NCBI RefSeq assembly: GCF_900120295.1
Contig: NZ_LT635468.1
Location: 293,225-357,224, forward strand
DNA from: Blautia sp. Marseille-P3201T
GTDB lineage: Bacteria > Bacillota > Clostridia > Lachnospirales > Lachnospiraceae
Direction: 5' to 3'
DNA length: 64,000 nt
The notes below the pieces were generated by a model. That model did not search any database. It was not told the origin of the DNA and worked only from the letters and a program-made list of their open reading frames with translations. Both the position numbers and the translations under genes were made by a program. Numbering within the stretch: position 1 is the stretch's first letter; each line of letters starts with the position of its first letter. Shown here one piece after another: positions 10,112 through 19,400 of this stretch.

Positions 10112-10333
10112 CTATCTATTGTTCCAATCTGCATATCCCATATTCTCTTCTTCATCTGCCATTTCCATTGCAGAGTCCATCAGTTTAATCAGCTCAAGAG
10201 CGCTGCGAAAAGGAATTTCCTTCTGTCCTTCTATCCATTTCACAGTCCCCTGCCATGTATGATTTTGTCTGCATTTCATGTTTATGATAAATGTTTCTCC
10301 CGTATTCAGTCCCTTTTTATGTGGCAGTGACAT
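10112..10333 (-). CDS. Small conserved protein with WQGxVK motif
   Basis: 73 aa, unrecognised function. AAGGAGGG precedes ATG 10333. The core WQGTVKWIEGQKEIPFRSAL recurs in altered form in the next upstream gene (WQGIVKDEEG...FESDLEFL), so the two are diverged relatives. No signal peptide or membrane helix is visible, so it is probably cytoplasmic. It ends three bases before the GTG of the broken GGDEF gene, suggesting co-transcription with it. Confidence 0.7.
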   Translation of the reverse strand: MSLPHKKGLNTGETFIINMKCRQNHTWQGTVKWIEGQKEIPFRSALELIKLMDSAMEMADEEENMGYADWNNR

Positions 10334-10377
10334 TTTATACCCTCCTTATATCTCAGTCTATTATTTCTATTTTAAGT

Positions 10378-10818
10378 CTAAGCAGTCACACCACAGTCAT
10401 ACAAAATATGAAGAAATTCCAAATCACTTTCAAACGTGCCCAGCGTTCTTCCCTCTTCGTCTTTTACAATTCCCTGCCAGGAACTTCTCAATCTGGAAAT
10501 AAAGGTCACGTCCCTTGTAACCACCTTTCCCTTTTCCTTTTGAATTTCCTCCTGATCATGGTACAGTTCCGGCTGATGGCAATAAGAAGTCACCTGACTT
10601 TCTTCCTCTTTGCGGAAACTTCTGGACTTCCGGGAAGGCTGTGGTTTGCCGATGGTATCCAACAGTCTGTCTACTAAAACAAGAAGTTCTGAAACACCTG
10701 AAAATGCAGTCTCATTTTTCACTGCAATTCCGCAAATTCTCCCTTTCATATCCTTTTCATCTGTCTGCATTCCATCAATACATATTCGAAGTGTTGATAC
10801 TGTATGTTCTACTCTCAT
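10378..10818 (-). CDS. Small protein, C-terminal WQGxVK domain
   Basis: 146 aa, no named family. I chose MRVEHTVS at 10818 because GGG-rich sequence precedes it; an in-frame ATG at 10851 has no ribosome site. The N-terminal half (ICIDGMQTDEKDMKGRICGI) ends near residue 75, followed by a Lys/Glu-rich linker. Residues about 110-146 (SSWQGIVKDEEGRTLGTFES) resemble the neighbouring 73-aa protein. Both genes run toward the GGDEF remnant and the SARP gene, and a role in that regulatory group is a guess. Confidence 0.65.
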   Translation of the reverse strand: MRVEHTVSTLRICIDGMQTDEKDMKGRICGIAVKNETAFSGVSELLVLVDRLLDTIGKPQPSRKSRSFRKEEESQVTSYCHQPELYHDQEEIQKEKGKVVTRDVTFISRLRSSWQGIVKDEEGRTLGTFESDLEFLHILYDCGVTA

Positions 10819-10920
10819 AGTTTTCCCTTTCATCCCCTTTTTCCATAACATTCAATACTAGTAGCTTAACATGAACGAAACATCTCTACAAGCTTATATT
10901 TCGACATTTTTCCTTTTGGA

Positions 10921-10949
10921 TTGACAAAGCAAATACAACATTAGATAAT
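10921..10949 (+). promoter_or_regulatory. Sigma-A promoter of the type IV pilus-like operon
   Basis: TTGACA at 10921-10926 and GATAAT at 10944-10949 with a 17-bp spacer, 34 bp upstream of the first start codon of the operon. The sequence matches the vegetative consensus well. Confidence 0.75.
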
Positions 10950-10982
10950 AACTATATCATGACAAATCAGGAGGTGTACATA

Positions 10983-11909
10983 ATGAAAAAACAATCTGTA
11001 TTTTTTCTTCTGTTCTGCTTTTTGATATGTGTATCCCTCCTTACTTCCTGCAGTAAATCGAAATCTTCCAAAAACACGCAGGAAAACGAGCCCAGAGATT
11101 ACACTCCAACAGTTCTGACTCCCCAGGCGGCGGGTACGTCAGTCTGGCAGGCTGAAAATGTGGTTGTTGATGTTTCCAATGCTTCTTCCGGTTACTTTAT
11201 GGTGAAATATACCGGAGATATTCCCAAAGTCCGGGTACAGACCATTGCTCCGGACGGCACAAAAAATCAGCCTCTCCTTTCCATAGACGGAGGTTATCAG
11301 GTATTCCCCTTTTCAGGGGGCAACGGAAGCTATCAGATTAATATTTTAGAAAATACAACCGGCGATAAATATGCTGTCCTTCTTTCAGAAACCATTGAAG
11401 TAACTCTGTCCGATGAATTTTCTCCCTTCCTCTATCCCAACCAATATGTACACTTTACAGAAGAAAGCCAGGCTGTACAAAAGGGAGCAGAGCTTGCAAA
11501 AGGAACTTCTTCAGATTTAGACGTAATTCAGAATATTTATACTTATGTTATTAAAAACATTACCTACGATGAGAAAAAGGCTTCTGAAGTTGTAGACGGA
11601 TATCTCCCCAATGTAGATGACACCCTTTCTTCAGGCACAGGCATCTGTTTTGACTATGCCGCACTGATGACAGCAATGATGCGTACCCAGCGAATTCCTA
11701 CAAAGCTTGAAATCGGTTATTCCAAGGATGTCAAACATGCCTGGATCAGTGCATATATTGATGAAGTAGGCTGGGTTGATGACATCATTGAATTTGACGG
11801 TTCTTCGTGGACTTTAATGGACCCTACGCTTGCAGCCAACAACAGCCGAAAATCTGTCGGCAAATATATCGGGGATGGAAGCAATTACACCTTGCAGTAT
11901 TCCTATTAA
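10983..11909 (+). CDS. Lipoprotein with transglutaminase-like domain
   Basis: 308 aa; AGGAGGTG precedes ATG 10983. The signal peptide has a lipobox LTSC with lipid-modified Cys23, so the protein should be anchored outside the cell. Residues about 50-150 form a beta-rich region. Residues about 185-300 match the transglutaminase/protease-like superfamily, with the triad Cys in GTGICFDYAALM, His in KHAWISAY and Asp in LMDPTLA. It opens a seven-gene type IV pilus-like operon, with 25 bases to the next gene. It may crosslink or process a wall or pilus component; the substrate is unknown. Confidence 0.85.
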   Translation: MKKQSVFFLLFCFLICVSLLTSCSKSKSSKNTQENEPRDYTPTVLTPQAAGTSVWQAENVVVDVSNASSGYFMVKYTGDIPKVRVQTIAPDGTKNQPLLSIDGGYQVFPFSGGNGSYQINILENTTGDKYAVLLSETIEVTLSDEFSPFLYPNQYVHFTEESQAVQKGAELAKGTSSDLDVIQNIYTYVIKNITYDEKKASEVVDGYLPNVDDTLSSGTGICFDYAALMTAMMRTQRIPTKLEIGYSKDVKHAWISAYIDEVGWVDDIIEFDGSSWTLMDPTLAANNSRKSVGKYIGDGSNYTLQYSY

Positions 11910-11934
11910 AAATTTATCACAGGAGGCGAACTTT

Positions 11935-12987
11935 ATGAAACGCAGTACCTCACAAAAGCAGTTGTCTAATACAGAGCTTGCTTCTTTCTGTAATCAGATG
12001 GCGCTTATCTTAAAATCCGGTATTTCTTCCATTGAGGGCATTTCAATTATGTTGGAAGAGTCCGAAAACACCTCAGAAAAAGTAATTTTGCAGACCATTT
12101 ATGATACTTTACTGGAAACAGGAAACTTATTTAAGGCGCTTGAGGTCTCCGGGGTATTTCCTTCTTATCTCCTTCATATGGTGGAAATCGGAGAACAGAC
12201 AGGACGTCTGGATGATGTAATGAAATCTCTTGCCCTCCACTATGAAAGAGAAGACAATATTTCCTATTCCATCCGAAGCGCAGTCACCTACCCTTTGATT
12301 ATGATTTCCATGATGACTACTGTCATTCTCATATTAATTACAAAGGTTATGCCTATTTTCAATCAGGTATTTGCACAGCTGGGACAGGAAATGACCGGCT
12401 TTTCCAAAGCTCTTTTATCCATCGGGACTGCCGTTAACCGGTATTCTGCCGTTCTCATTGCAGTACTTATGGTCTTTCTTATACTTGGAATTTATTTTGC
12501 CAAGACAACCGGCGGACGGAAAGCATTTGCTTCTTTTGCCAATCATATCCCTGCTGTACGCCGGCTCTATGATAAAACTTCTTCCTGCCGCTTTGCAGAT
12601 TGTATGGCGCTGACTCTGAGCAGCGGACTCAATCCTGATTACTGTACAGAACTTGCACAAAATCTCATTGAAGACGAACAGTTCCGTCAAAAGATTGATA
12701 CCTGTCGTCAAATGTTAAGCGAAGGCAGCGAACTTTCTGCCGCACTTACCCGCACAGGCATCTTCTCCGGTGTCTACGGACGCATGACAAATCTGGCTTC
12801 CCGTACCGGAGGTCTGGATACTGTTATGAGAGAAATTGCCGATAAGTACGAAGAAGAAATCGATAACCGTCTTACTTCCATGATTTCTATACTGGAACCG
12901 ACACTTGTCATTATTTTATCTGTTATTGTAGGTATTATTTTGCTTTCTGTCATGCTTCCCCTCATGGGAATTATGTCCAGTCTGTAA
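11935..12987 (+). CDS. PilC/GspF-type inner-membrane platform protein
   Basis: 350 aa; AGGAGGCGAA precedes ATG 11935. Two T2SSF domains (about residues 15-135 and 215-340) each carry the family pattern: LASFCNQMALILKSGIS first, CRFADCMALTLSSGLN second. Each is followed by GEQTGRLDDVM or ASRTGGLDTVM. Three membrane helices are visible near residues 120-145, 170-190 and 320-345. In type IV pilus and type II secretion machines this protein is the platform that couples the ATPase to pilin insertion. It is followed after 12 bases by a pilin-like gene. Confidence 0.9.
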   Translation: MKRSTSQKQLSNTELASFCNQMALILKSGISSIEGISIMLEESENTSEKVILQTIYDTLLETGNLFKALEVSGVFPSYLLHMVEIGEQTGRLDDVMKSLALHYEREDNISYSIRSAVTYPLIMISMMTTVILILITKVMPIFNQVFAQLGQEMTGFSKALLSIGTAVNRYSAVLIAVLMVFLILGIYFAKTTGGRKAFASFANHIPAVRRLYDKTSSCRFADCMALTLSSGLNPDYCTELAQNLIEDEQFRQKIDTCRQMLSEGSELSAALTRTGIFSGVYGRMTNLASRTGGLDTVMREIADKYEEEIDNRLTSMISILEPTLVIILSVIVGIILLSVMLPLMGIMSSL

Positions 12988-12999
12988 GGAGGAATATGT

Positions 13000-13329
13000 A
13001 TGAAGCGATTTCAAACGGACAGACAACCTTCTGTTTCACGAAACATTGTTTTATCTGTCTTCGTATTTTTCTTATTGATATTCTGCTTTTTTTATGGAAT
13101 TCAGGCTGTATCCCGTACAGCAGACAAAACGGAAATGGAAACTCTCGAACAGGCAGTCAGAAGAAACGTAGTGCAGTGCTATGCCGCAGAGGGGCGTTAT
13201 CCGGAAAGTCTGGAATATCTGGAAAAGCATTACCCGCTCCGCTACGATAAAGAAAAATATTTTATCGGATATGAAGCGCTGGGCGAAAATATTATGCCGG
13301 ATATTACAATCATTTCCAGAAAGGATTGA
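13000..13329 (+). CDS. Small pilin-like membrane protein of the pilus operon
   Basis: 109 aa; TAAGGAGGA precedes ATG 13000. One hydrophobic helix (NIVLSVFVFFLLIFCFFYG, about residues 15-35) is followed by an alpha-helical then compact soluble domain. This is the overall build of a pseudopilin, but the prepilin-peptidase site and Glu5 are not recognisable. QCYAAEGRYPESLEYLEKHY resembles the region after the long helix in some minor pilins. Position between PilC and DUF4860 supports a structural role. Confidence 0.7.
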   Translation: MKRFQTDRQPSVSRNIVLSVFVFFLLIFCFFYGIQAVSRTADKTEMETLEQAVRRNVVQCYAAEGRYPESLEYLEKHYPLRYDKEKYFIGYEALGENIMPDITIISRKD

Positions 13330-13334
13330 TTTTT

Positions 13335-13817
13335 ATGAAATTACAGACACAGAAACGTCATGTGATTGATTTTATTTTTCCCATGGCATTGTTCTTTGTA
13401 TTTGCGGTATCTGCTCTCATTGTTGTACTTCTGGCAACCCGTATTTACAAATCAACCACAGAAGAGTCTCAGGAACACTATACTTCTCGCACTGCGCTGT
13501 CTTATATCAGTGAAAAAGTACGGCAAAATGATGCGTCCGGCTCCGTTTCTATTGGGGAATTAGATGGGACAAGCTGTCTTATGCTGACATCCAATATAAA
13601 TGATACAACATACACGACTTATATTTATGAACATGATGGAGCATTGAAAGAGCTTTCTGTAAAAGAGGGCACACCCCCCTCACCTTCTGCCGGAGAATTC
13701 ATTCTGGAAACAGACAGCTTTCAGGCAGAAGCTCTTTCCCACAATTTATTCCGCTTTACCATTACCACAGAGAAAAATAAGACGCACTCTGTGGTAGTAG
13801 GTGTAAAAAGCAATTAG
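13335..13817 (+). CDS. DUF4860 membrane protein
   Basis: 160 aa. MKLQTQ at 13335 is preceded by AAAGGA at 8 bases. One N-terminal helix (FPMALFFVFAVSALIVVLL) is followed by a region beginning YKSTTEESQEHYTSRTALSY and a beta-rich domain with SIGELDGTSCLML. I recognise this as the DUF4860 family, found in compact pilus operons of Clostridia. It is likely an extracellular pilin-like subunit anchored by its N-terminal helix. It starts 6 bases after the preceding gene. Confidence 0.75.
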   Translation: MKLQTQKRHVIDFIFPMALFFVFAVSALIVVLLATRIYKSTTEESQEHYTSRTALSYISEKVRQNDASGSVSIGELDGTSCLMLTSNINDTTYTTYIYEHDGALKELSVKEGTPPSPSAGEFILETDSFQAEALSHNLFRFTITTEKNKTHSVVVGVKSN

Positions 13818-13835
13818 CAGAAGGAGAATGTGACT

Positions 13836-14228
13836 ATGAAAAATTATCGTACACATAAATCAAGTCTGTTCCTCATTGAACTGATTTTGGCTATTGCCTT
13901 TTTTTCTCTGGCAAGCGCGATTTGTTTGCAGTTATTTGTAAAATCCCATCTTCTCAGTCAGGAAACAACCCAGCTGAATACCGGCATCAATCTTGCCTCT
14001 TCTGCTGCAGAAATTTTCCGCCAAAGTTATGGGGATATAAATTCTTATACGGAATTTTATGATGAAAATGGGGTATCCTGCCAAAAATCAGATGCTGTAT
14101 ACACCGTAACACTTACTAAAAAAGAAACACCAGAGCTTGTTTCTGCCGTTATTGAGGTTCTGCTTTCAGAGGACAATTCTTCTGTGTATAAACTTCCGGT
14201 ACAGGTACACGTACCATATACATACTAA
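13836..14228 (+). CDS. Type IV prepilin-like protein
   Basis: 130 aa. ATG 13836 lies 9 bases past AAGGAG and is preferred over the GTG at 13830. The N-terminus SSLFLIELILAIAFFSLASA resembles the class III prepilin signal and helix: a short basic leader, then FLIEL with the Glu5 equivalent. The processing site would follow Ser rather than Gly. The rest is a small soluble domain. It is the member of this operon that most clearly keeps the pilin assembly Glu. No prepilin peptidase gene is present in the window. Confidence 0.75.
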   Translation: MKNYRTHKSSLFLIELILAIAFFSLASAICLQLFVKSHLLSQETTQLNTGINLASSAAEIFRQSYGDINSYTEFYDENGVSCQKSDAVYTVTLTKKETPELVSAVIEVLLSEDNSSVYKLPVQVHVPYTY

Positions 14229-14242
14229 GAAAGGAGAAAGAA

Positions 14243-14707
14243 ATGGAAAAGAAAAAATATCCTGCCGTTAATATCGGCTCTGCATCTATGCTTGTCATCT
14301 TTATTATTTTATGTCTTGTAACCTTTTCCGTACTCTCCGTGGCAAGTACCAACAATGACAGAACCTATGCCCAAAATATTGCCAAACGAACTTCTGACTA
14401 TTATGATGCCTCTAATAAGGCAGAAGAACAGCTTGCAAAAATTGATGAACTGCTTACAAAAGCTTATTCAGAACAGGGAATAACAGCCTTAGATAGCGAA
14501 GCAATGAAAAAGCTTACCTATCCTGTAGACGTTTCCGACTTTCCTGTTTTATCTTTCACAGTCCCCATAAACGATACACAGGCATTGGCTGTTTCTCTCA
14601 CCCTTCAGACCCCAAATGCCCCCGGAGATGGTTTTTATAAAATTACTTCCTGGAAAGAGATTTCTACAGACACCTGGGAAAATGATAAGCCTTTAAATCT
14701 TATGTAA
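14243..14707 (+). CDS. Membrane-anchored minor pilin-like protein
   Basis: 154 aa; AAGGAGAAAGAA precedes ATG 14243. A single N-terminal helix (SMLVIFIILCLVTFSVLSVA) is followed by an amphipathic alpha segment (YAQNIAKRTSDYYDASNKAE) and a small beta domain. The layout is like PilX-type minor pilins, but there is no Glu5. No named family is recognised with confidence. It is the sixth gene of the operon, 14 bases after the prepilin gene. Confidence 0.65.
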   Translation: MEKKKYPAVNIGSASMLVIFIILCLVTFSVLSVASTNNDRTYAQNIAKRTSDYYDASNKAEEQLAKIDELLTKAYSEQGITALDSEAMKKLTYPVDVSDFPVLSFTVPINDTQALAVSLTLQTPNAPGDGFYKITSWKEISTDTWENDKPLNLM

Positions 14708-14737
14708 CACATATACTTTACAAAGGAGATATTCTAT

Positions 14738-15793
14738 ATGAACGTAAAAGAAATGCTTCAATCCGCTTCACAATCCGGCGCTTCTGATATTTTTCTGGTT
14801 GCCGGACTTCCTCTTTCCTACCGTATACACGGCAGTATTAAGCGGGTAAACGAAGACAAACTGCTTCCAAATGACACTCTGGACCTTGTTAATCAAATTT
14901 ATGAACTGGCCAATAACAGAAGTACAGAGCGATTATTAACTACCGGAGATGATGACTTTTCCTTTGCACTGCGGGGTGTTTCCCGTTTTCGTGTCAATGC
15001 CTTTAAACAACGAGGTTCTATTGCCGCTGTTATCCGTGTTATCACCTTCACTCTGCCACAGCCACAGGATTTAGGAATTCCCGACTCCGTTATCCGTTTT
15101 GGCAATCTGAATAAAGGACTTGTTCTGGTAACCGGCCCTGCCGGAAACGGAAAATCTACAACACTGGCATGTATTGTGGACCAGATTAATTCTAATCAGG
15201 AAAAACATATTATTACGCTGGAAGACCCTCTGGAATTTCTCCACCCACATAAAAAAAGTATTGTAAGCCAGCGTGAGGTTAATCTGGATACGGAAAGCTA
15301 TGTAGTTGCCCTCAGAGCTGCTCTGCGCCAAAGTCCTGACGTTATCCTCCTTGGAGAAATGCGCGATTATGAAACAACAAACGTGGCTATGACTGCCGCT
15401 GAAACAGGGCATCTCATCTTTTCCACACTGCATACCATTGGAGCTGCAAATACCATTGACAGGATTATTGATGTATTTCCTCCGAACCAGCAAAAGCAGA
15501 TTGCTATTCAGCTTTCTATGGTGCTGCAGGCAGTCGTTTCCCAGCAGCTCATCCCTTCTGCCGATGGCAAAATGGTAGCTGCCTTTGAAATTATGACTGT
15601 GACACCTGCCATCCGCAATATGATCCGTGACAATAAAACACCGCAAATTGACGGTATTCTCTATACCTCTAACAGCCCTACTATGATTTCTATGGACTCC
15701 AGCCTTTTAAATCTCTATCGGGCAGGACAGATTACAAAAGAAACGGCGCTTACTTATGCGTCAAATGTAGATATGTTAAGTAAAAAATTATGA
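14738..15793 (+). CDS. PilT/GspE-family secretion ATPase
   Basis: 351 aa; AAAGGAGAT precedes ATG 14738. The N-terminal domain begins MLQSASQSGASDIFLVAG..PLSYRIHG, the PilT-type start. Walker A is GPAGNGKSTT (near residue 133; Gly-Asn replaces the usual Gly-Ser). The Asp box and Walker B run ITLEDPLEF and ILLGEMRDYET, and the His box is TGHLIFSTLHT. It resembles PilT (retraction-type) more than PilB, and is the only such ATPase in the operon. It may serve both extension and retraction, as in other single-motor systems. A terminator follows. Confidence 0.92.
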   Translation: MNVKEMLQSASQSGASDIFLVAGLPLSYRIHGSIKRVNEDKLLPNDTLDLVNQIYELANNRSTERLLTTGDDDFSFALRGVSRFRVNAFKQRGSIAAVIRVITFTLPQPQDLGIPDSVIRFGNLNKGLVLVTGPAGNGKSTTLACIVDQINSNQEKHIITLEDPLEFLHPHKKSIVSQREVNLDTESYVVALRAALRQSPDVILLGEMRDYETTNVAMTAAETGHLIFSTLHTIGAANTIDRIIDVFPPNQQKQIAIQLSMVLQAVVSQQLIPSADGKMVAAFEIMTVTPAIRNMIRDNKTPQIDGILYTSNSPTMISMDSSLLNLYRAGQITKETALTYASNVDMLSKKL

Positions 15794-15830
15794 TTTTAAA
15801 GTGAACCAATTAATATTTTCGAGGATTTCC

Positions 15831-15866
15831 GGGGAGAAAACAACAATTTCAGGAGATATTCTCCCC
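15831..15866 (+). terminator. Terminator of the type IV pilus-like operon
   Basis: GGGGAGAA pairs with TTCTCCCC across a 20-base loop, followed by GTTCTATTTT. It starts 38 bases past the ATPase stop. The loop is longer than usual and the T run is interrupted. Confidence 0.7.
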
Positions 15867-15874
15867 GTTCTATT

Positions 15875-16084
15875 TTATCCCTCCATAAGTTCAGAAAAAA
15901 GCTGGTCTGTCGTTCCATTAAATTTATGACCGCCACCGTTTTCCAGCTCTTCAAAAGCTTCTATTGTATCAGCATTCGGTGTTTCGTCTGGAACTGCCGC
16001 CCCTTGCAAGTAGGAGACTACATAAAATAAACGGCTTTCCGGAATTTGGTCTATAAGACTTTTGGCTAAATCTCTGTTGCTCAT
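15875..16084 (-). CDS. Small protein paired with DinJ antitoxin
   Basis: 69 aa from ATG 16084, chosen because AAAGGAAG lies 8 bases upstream; the in-frame GTG at 16093 is too close to it. NRDLAKSLIDQIPESRLFYV is a common opening of small partner proteins next to RelB/DinJ antitoxins in Firmicutes. It overlaps the antitoxin gene by 4 bases. No YafQ/RelE toxin fold is recognisable, so I do not call it a toxin. Confidence 0.65.
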   Translation of the reverse strand: MSNRDLAKSLIDQIPESRLFYVVSYLQGAAVPDETPNADTIEAFEELENGGGHKFNGTTDQLFSELMEG

Positions 16085-16329
16085 GGTATACACTTCCTTT
16101 CGTGATTATTATATGCAATCCTTTCCGCTTCCAGCATGGCAGCAGCCGTTGCTTTATTAGGCTGTTCCAGCCTTACTTCAAAGGGAATGCCACCCTCGCG
16201 AAGCGACTGGCGTACAAAGATGTTAAACGCCGTAGTCAGGTTCATGCCAAGCTCAGTAAACAGTGCGTCCGCCTGTGCTTTCAAATCTGCATCCATACGG
16301 ATACTGATGTTTGTGGTATTTCCAGCCAT
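16081..16329 (-). CDS. dinJ: RelB/DinJ-family antitoxin
   Basis: 82 aa. The ribbon-helix-helix start NTTNISIRMDADLKAQADAL is followed by FTELGMNLTTAFNIFVRQSL, the DinJ/RelB signature. Such proteins bind and neutralise RelE/YafQ mRNA interferases and repress their own operon. Here the usual toxin gene is absent; the next gene is a small protein of unknown role. A palindromic operator was not identified. Confidence 0.85.
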   Translation of the reverse strand: MAGNTTNISIRMDADLKAQADALFTELGMNLTTAFNIFVRQSLREGGIPFEVRLEQPNKATAAAMLEAERIAYNNHERKCIP

Positions 16330-16403
16330 ACGATCAACTCCTTTCTGCTGGCAATTATAGTATATGCCATTTGCACGAAGAAAACAATGTTTTGCACGAA
16401 TAT

Positions 16404-19400
16404 TTACTCAACTTTTATATACTGTTTCTCAAATTCTTCTTCTGTCAGCGGCTTATTTAAAAGGTATCCCTGTATCACATCACAGTCCATTTCTTTTAAA
16501 ACACCCAGATGTTCTTCTGTTTCCACCCCTTCTGCCACGCTCTCAATCTGCAGTTCTTTGCAGATATGAATAATGTTTTCTACTACAAATCGTGCGCGCT
16601 TATCGTGGTAAATATCGCTGACAATACGTCTGTCTAATTTTAAAGCGCTTAAATTCAAAGAATATAAAACATAAATATTGCTGTATTCTGCTCCAAAATC
16701 GTCCAACGCAATTTTATATCCTGCTTCTGTAAATTGCTCTACAATTTCTTTCAGACTGCTGGTATCAATACAGCCAATTGTTTCTGTTACTTCAATCTGT
16801 ATCAGTTCTTTCGGCACTCCGGCGCCTTCTACAATTTCATTGGTTTCTTCTAAAATTCCCGGTTCCAGAATGGTTGCCCTTGAAAAATTCAAAGATATAG
16901 GGAAAGGTGTCCAGCCGGATTTTATCCAGCCTTTCAAAATTCTGCACACATCTTTTAGCACAAATAAATCAATAAGGCGAATAAAACCCGCTTTTTCAAT
17001 CTGAGGAAGAAAACGTGCCGGAGATATCGCTCCGTTTTCCTCATCATAATATCGTATTAAAGCTTCCGCACCACAGATTTCTCCTGTTCTGACATTTGCC
17101 TTCGGCTGGAAAAAGGTACAGAATTTTCCCTGCTGTATCACTTCTTTTAATTTACGCAGGTTATCCGAAATTGTATCCTGATTATTTTCCATCCTTACCA
17201 TACGCTGTTTTGCAAGGGCAATCTGAAGCTTTTCTTCTACCTGCTGCTGGAGCTTTTCCACAGAAATCACCTGTTCTCCCCATACTCTGGCATCAGCAAA
17301 CATTCCGTTATATTTATTTTCCAGACATTCTTTTACCCGCTCACATCGCTGCTGAAAATTCTCATAAGTAATATTAGGATACACTGCGAAAAAGCGCGCA
17401 CCGCTTACACGGAAAGAATTATCTCTGCCAAAAAACTCTGCCAGAACATCTGCCACTGTTTTCAGCAAGTCATCTCCCGCACTTGTTCCATATCGTCTAT
17501 TATAATCTTTTAATGCAACAATATGAATTCCGAAAATTCCAAAGGTAGAATAGTTATCCTCATTTATTTGCTCCAAATATTCCATATAACTTTGATAATT
17601 CAAAATTCCTGTCTTCTGGTCATACTGCATGGCATCTTTATACTTTTTACGCAATTCAAAAACACGAGCTGTATGATGCATAAATTCTGCAACTGCTTCC
17701 AATATTTTAAAAGAAGTCTGTTGTTCCTTCACATGTTCCAGCACAACCAGAGAAATCAATCTTCCGGATTTATAATTTCCGTTTAAAATTAGTGGAAGAG
17801 GCACTCCCCTCTCTCCGTAAATTTCCTTCACCTGCAAATATCCCACACTGTTTTCATCTTCAACAAAAATCGTTTCTTTAGGAAAAACCGTCTGAAAAGC
17901 AGCTTCTACTTTATGAACATCCAACTCCAAATGTTCCTGACCTGAATAATTCTTCTCTTTCCAGTCCTGCTCCAATCGCAGCCTGCCCCTGGACTTTTCC
18001 CTTTCATACAAAGCTACATGGTCTGCCTGAAAAGCAGCTGCTATATAATTCATAAAAGTAAGGACTACAGAAAAGCGGCTTTCTCCACGCTCAAGCTGTT
18101 TGTAGCTTTCCCTTAACAAATTCAGCACAAACATACTTTCCGTTTCTGCATCTTCTATAAACTTTCTTTCTCCATCTTTTCCCTGCTCTATCGTTTCCAC
18201 CTCGCGGAACATTTTCAGCTTGTTCTTTCCTTCCCGCTTTGCCACCTGCAATGCATAACTGGCACATTGGTACATTTGCTCATAAGACATCTCTTCAATA
18301 AAATTCAAAGACATACCCGCTGAAATTGTAACCTGAAACTCCTGTCCCTCAGCAGTATATTTCTGGCTGACATTTTTTCGAATATTTTCAATTGTTTCAC
18401 GTATACGACTTTGTTCATTTAAATCATAGCAGAACAATAAAAAAGTATCTCCGCTCACGCGGGCTTTAATACAGGAAAACAATATATTTTTGGCAATCTG
18501 GCTGCTAAGTTCTTTTAAAATTTCATCTCCTGATAAAAATCCACCATCCTGATTAATTTTTCTGAAGTTATCCACATCGAAAAGCACTAATGCACATTTA
18601 TCCTTTTGTGATTTCGCAAGACTTTCATCAATCAAAAGCTTGGCTGTCTTAAAGTTATAAAATCCACTTAATTCATCCATCTCCGCTTTCTGTTTTAAGG
18701 ATAATTCTCTTCTTTTCAGAGAGTCAATGTTTTTCAAATATCCAAATAAAAAGAACTCTCTCGACTCCGGTGAAAGCATAATGCGGATATTCAGTCCCAC
18801 CCATAAAATCAGACCACTCTTTTGCTTCTGGCGAAACTCCAGATTAAAACTTTTCTGTTCTGCGGGCTGCATATTTTCCGGCGCACACAGCTGCGAAAAC
18901 CGTTTTCTGTCATCCTCATTTGCTATGGTGCGATAAATTCTGTGATAAACTTCCTCATATCCCTGTTCCGGATTTTCAATATCCTCTTTTCCATTTAAAC
19001 AATCCCAGAAATTTTCCAGATGATTTCGACTTAAATTAACCTGAAAACTGCAAATCATATCTTCAGATAACATCTTTCTTAATCGTTCTTCCTCAAAAGC
19101 ATGGATTTCAGCCTCTTTTTGCGCTGTCACATCTTCTGAAATTCCAATCGCCCAGACAGGTTTTCCTTCTGACCTCTGCACAATGGTATAAGTTACTTTC
19201 TCCCACCAGTATTCATCCGGATTTTCCTCTGACCTTACCCGCACCGTGCGGCTGGTCACAGGATTACCATTTTCTACTTTCTTATAAAATTCCCTTACAG
19301 TCTCTACATCATCAGGATGAACATGGCCATCTTCAATTAACGTTTCCGGAATATTTTCTATAATTGCTCCATGTCCATGCACCCTCTGAGACTCTTCTGT

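Noticed and set aside
15071..15646. 191-codon minus-strand frame opposite the PilT-type ATPase
   Set aside because: Antisense shadow of a clearly conserved gene, with no recognisable domain.
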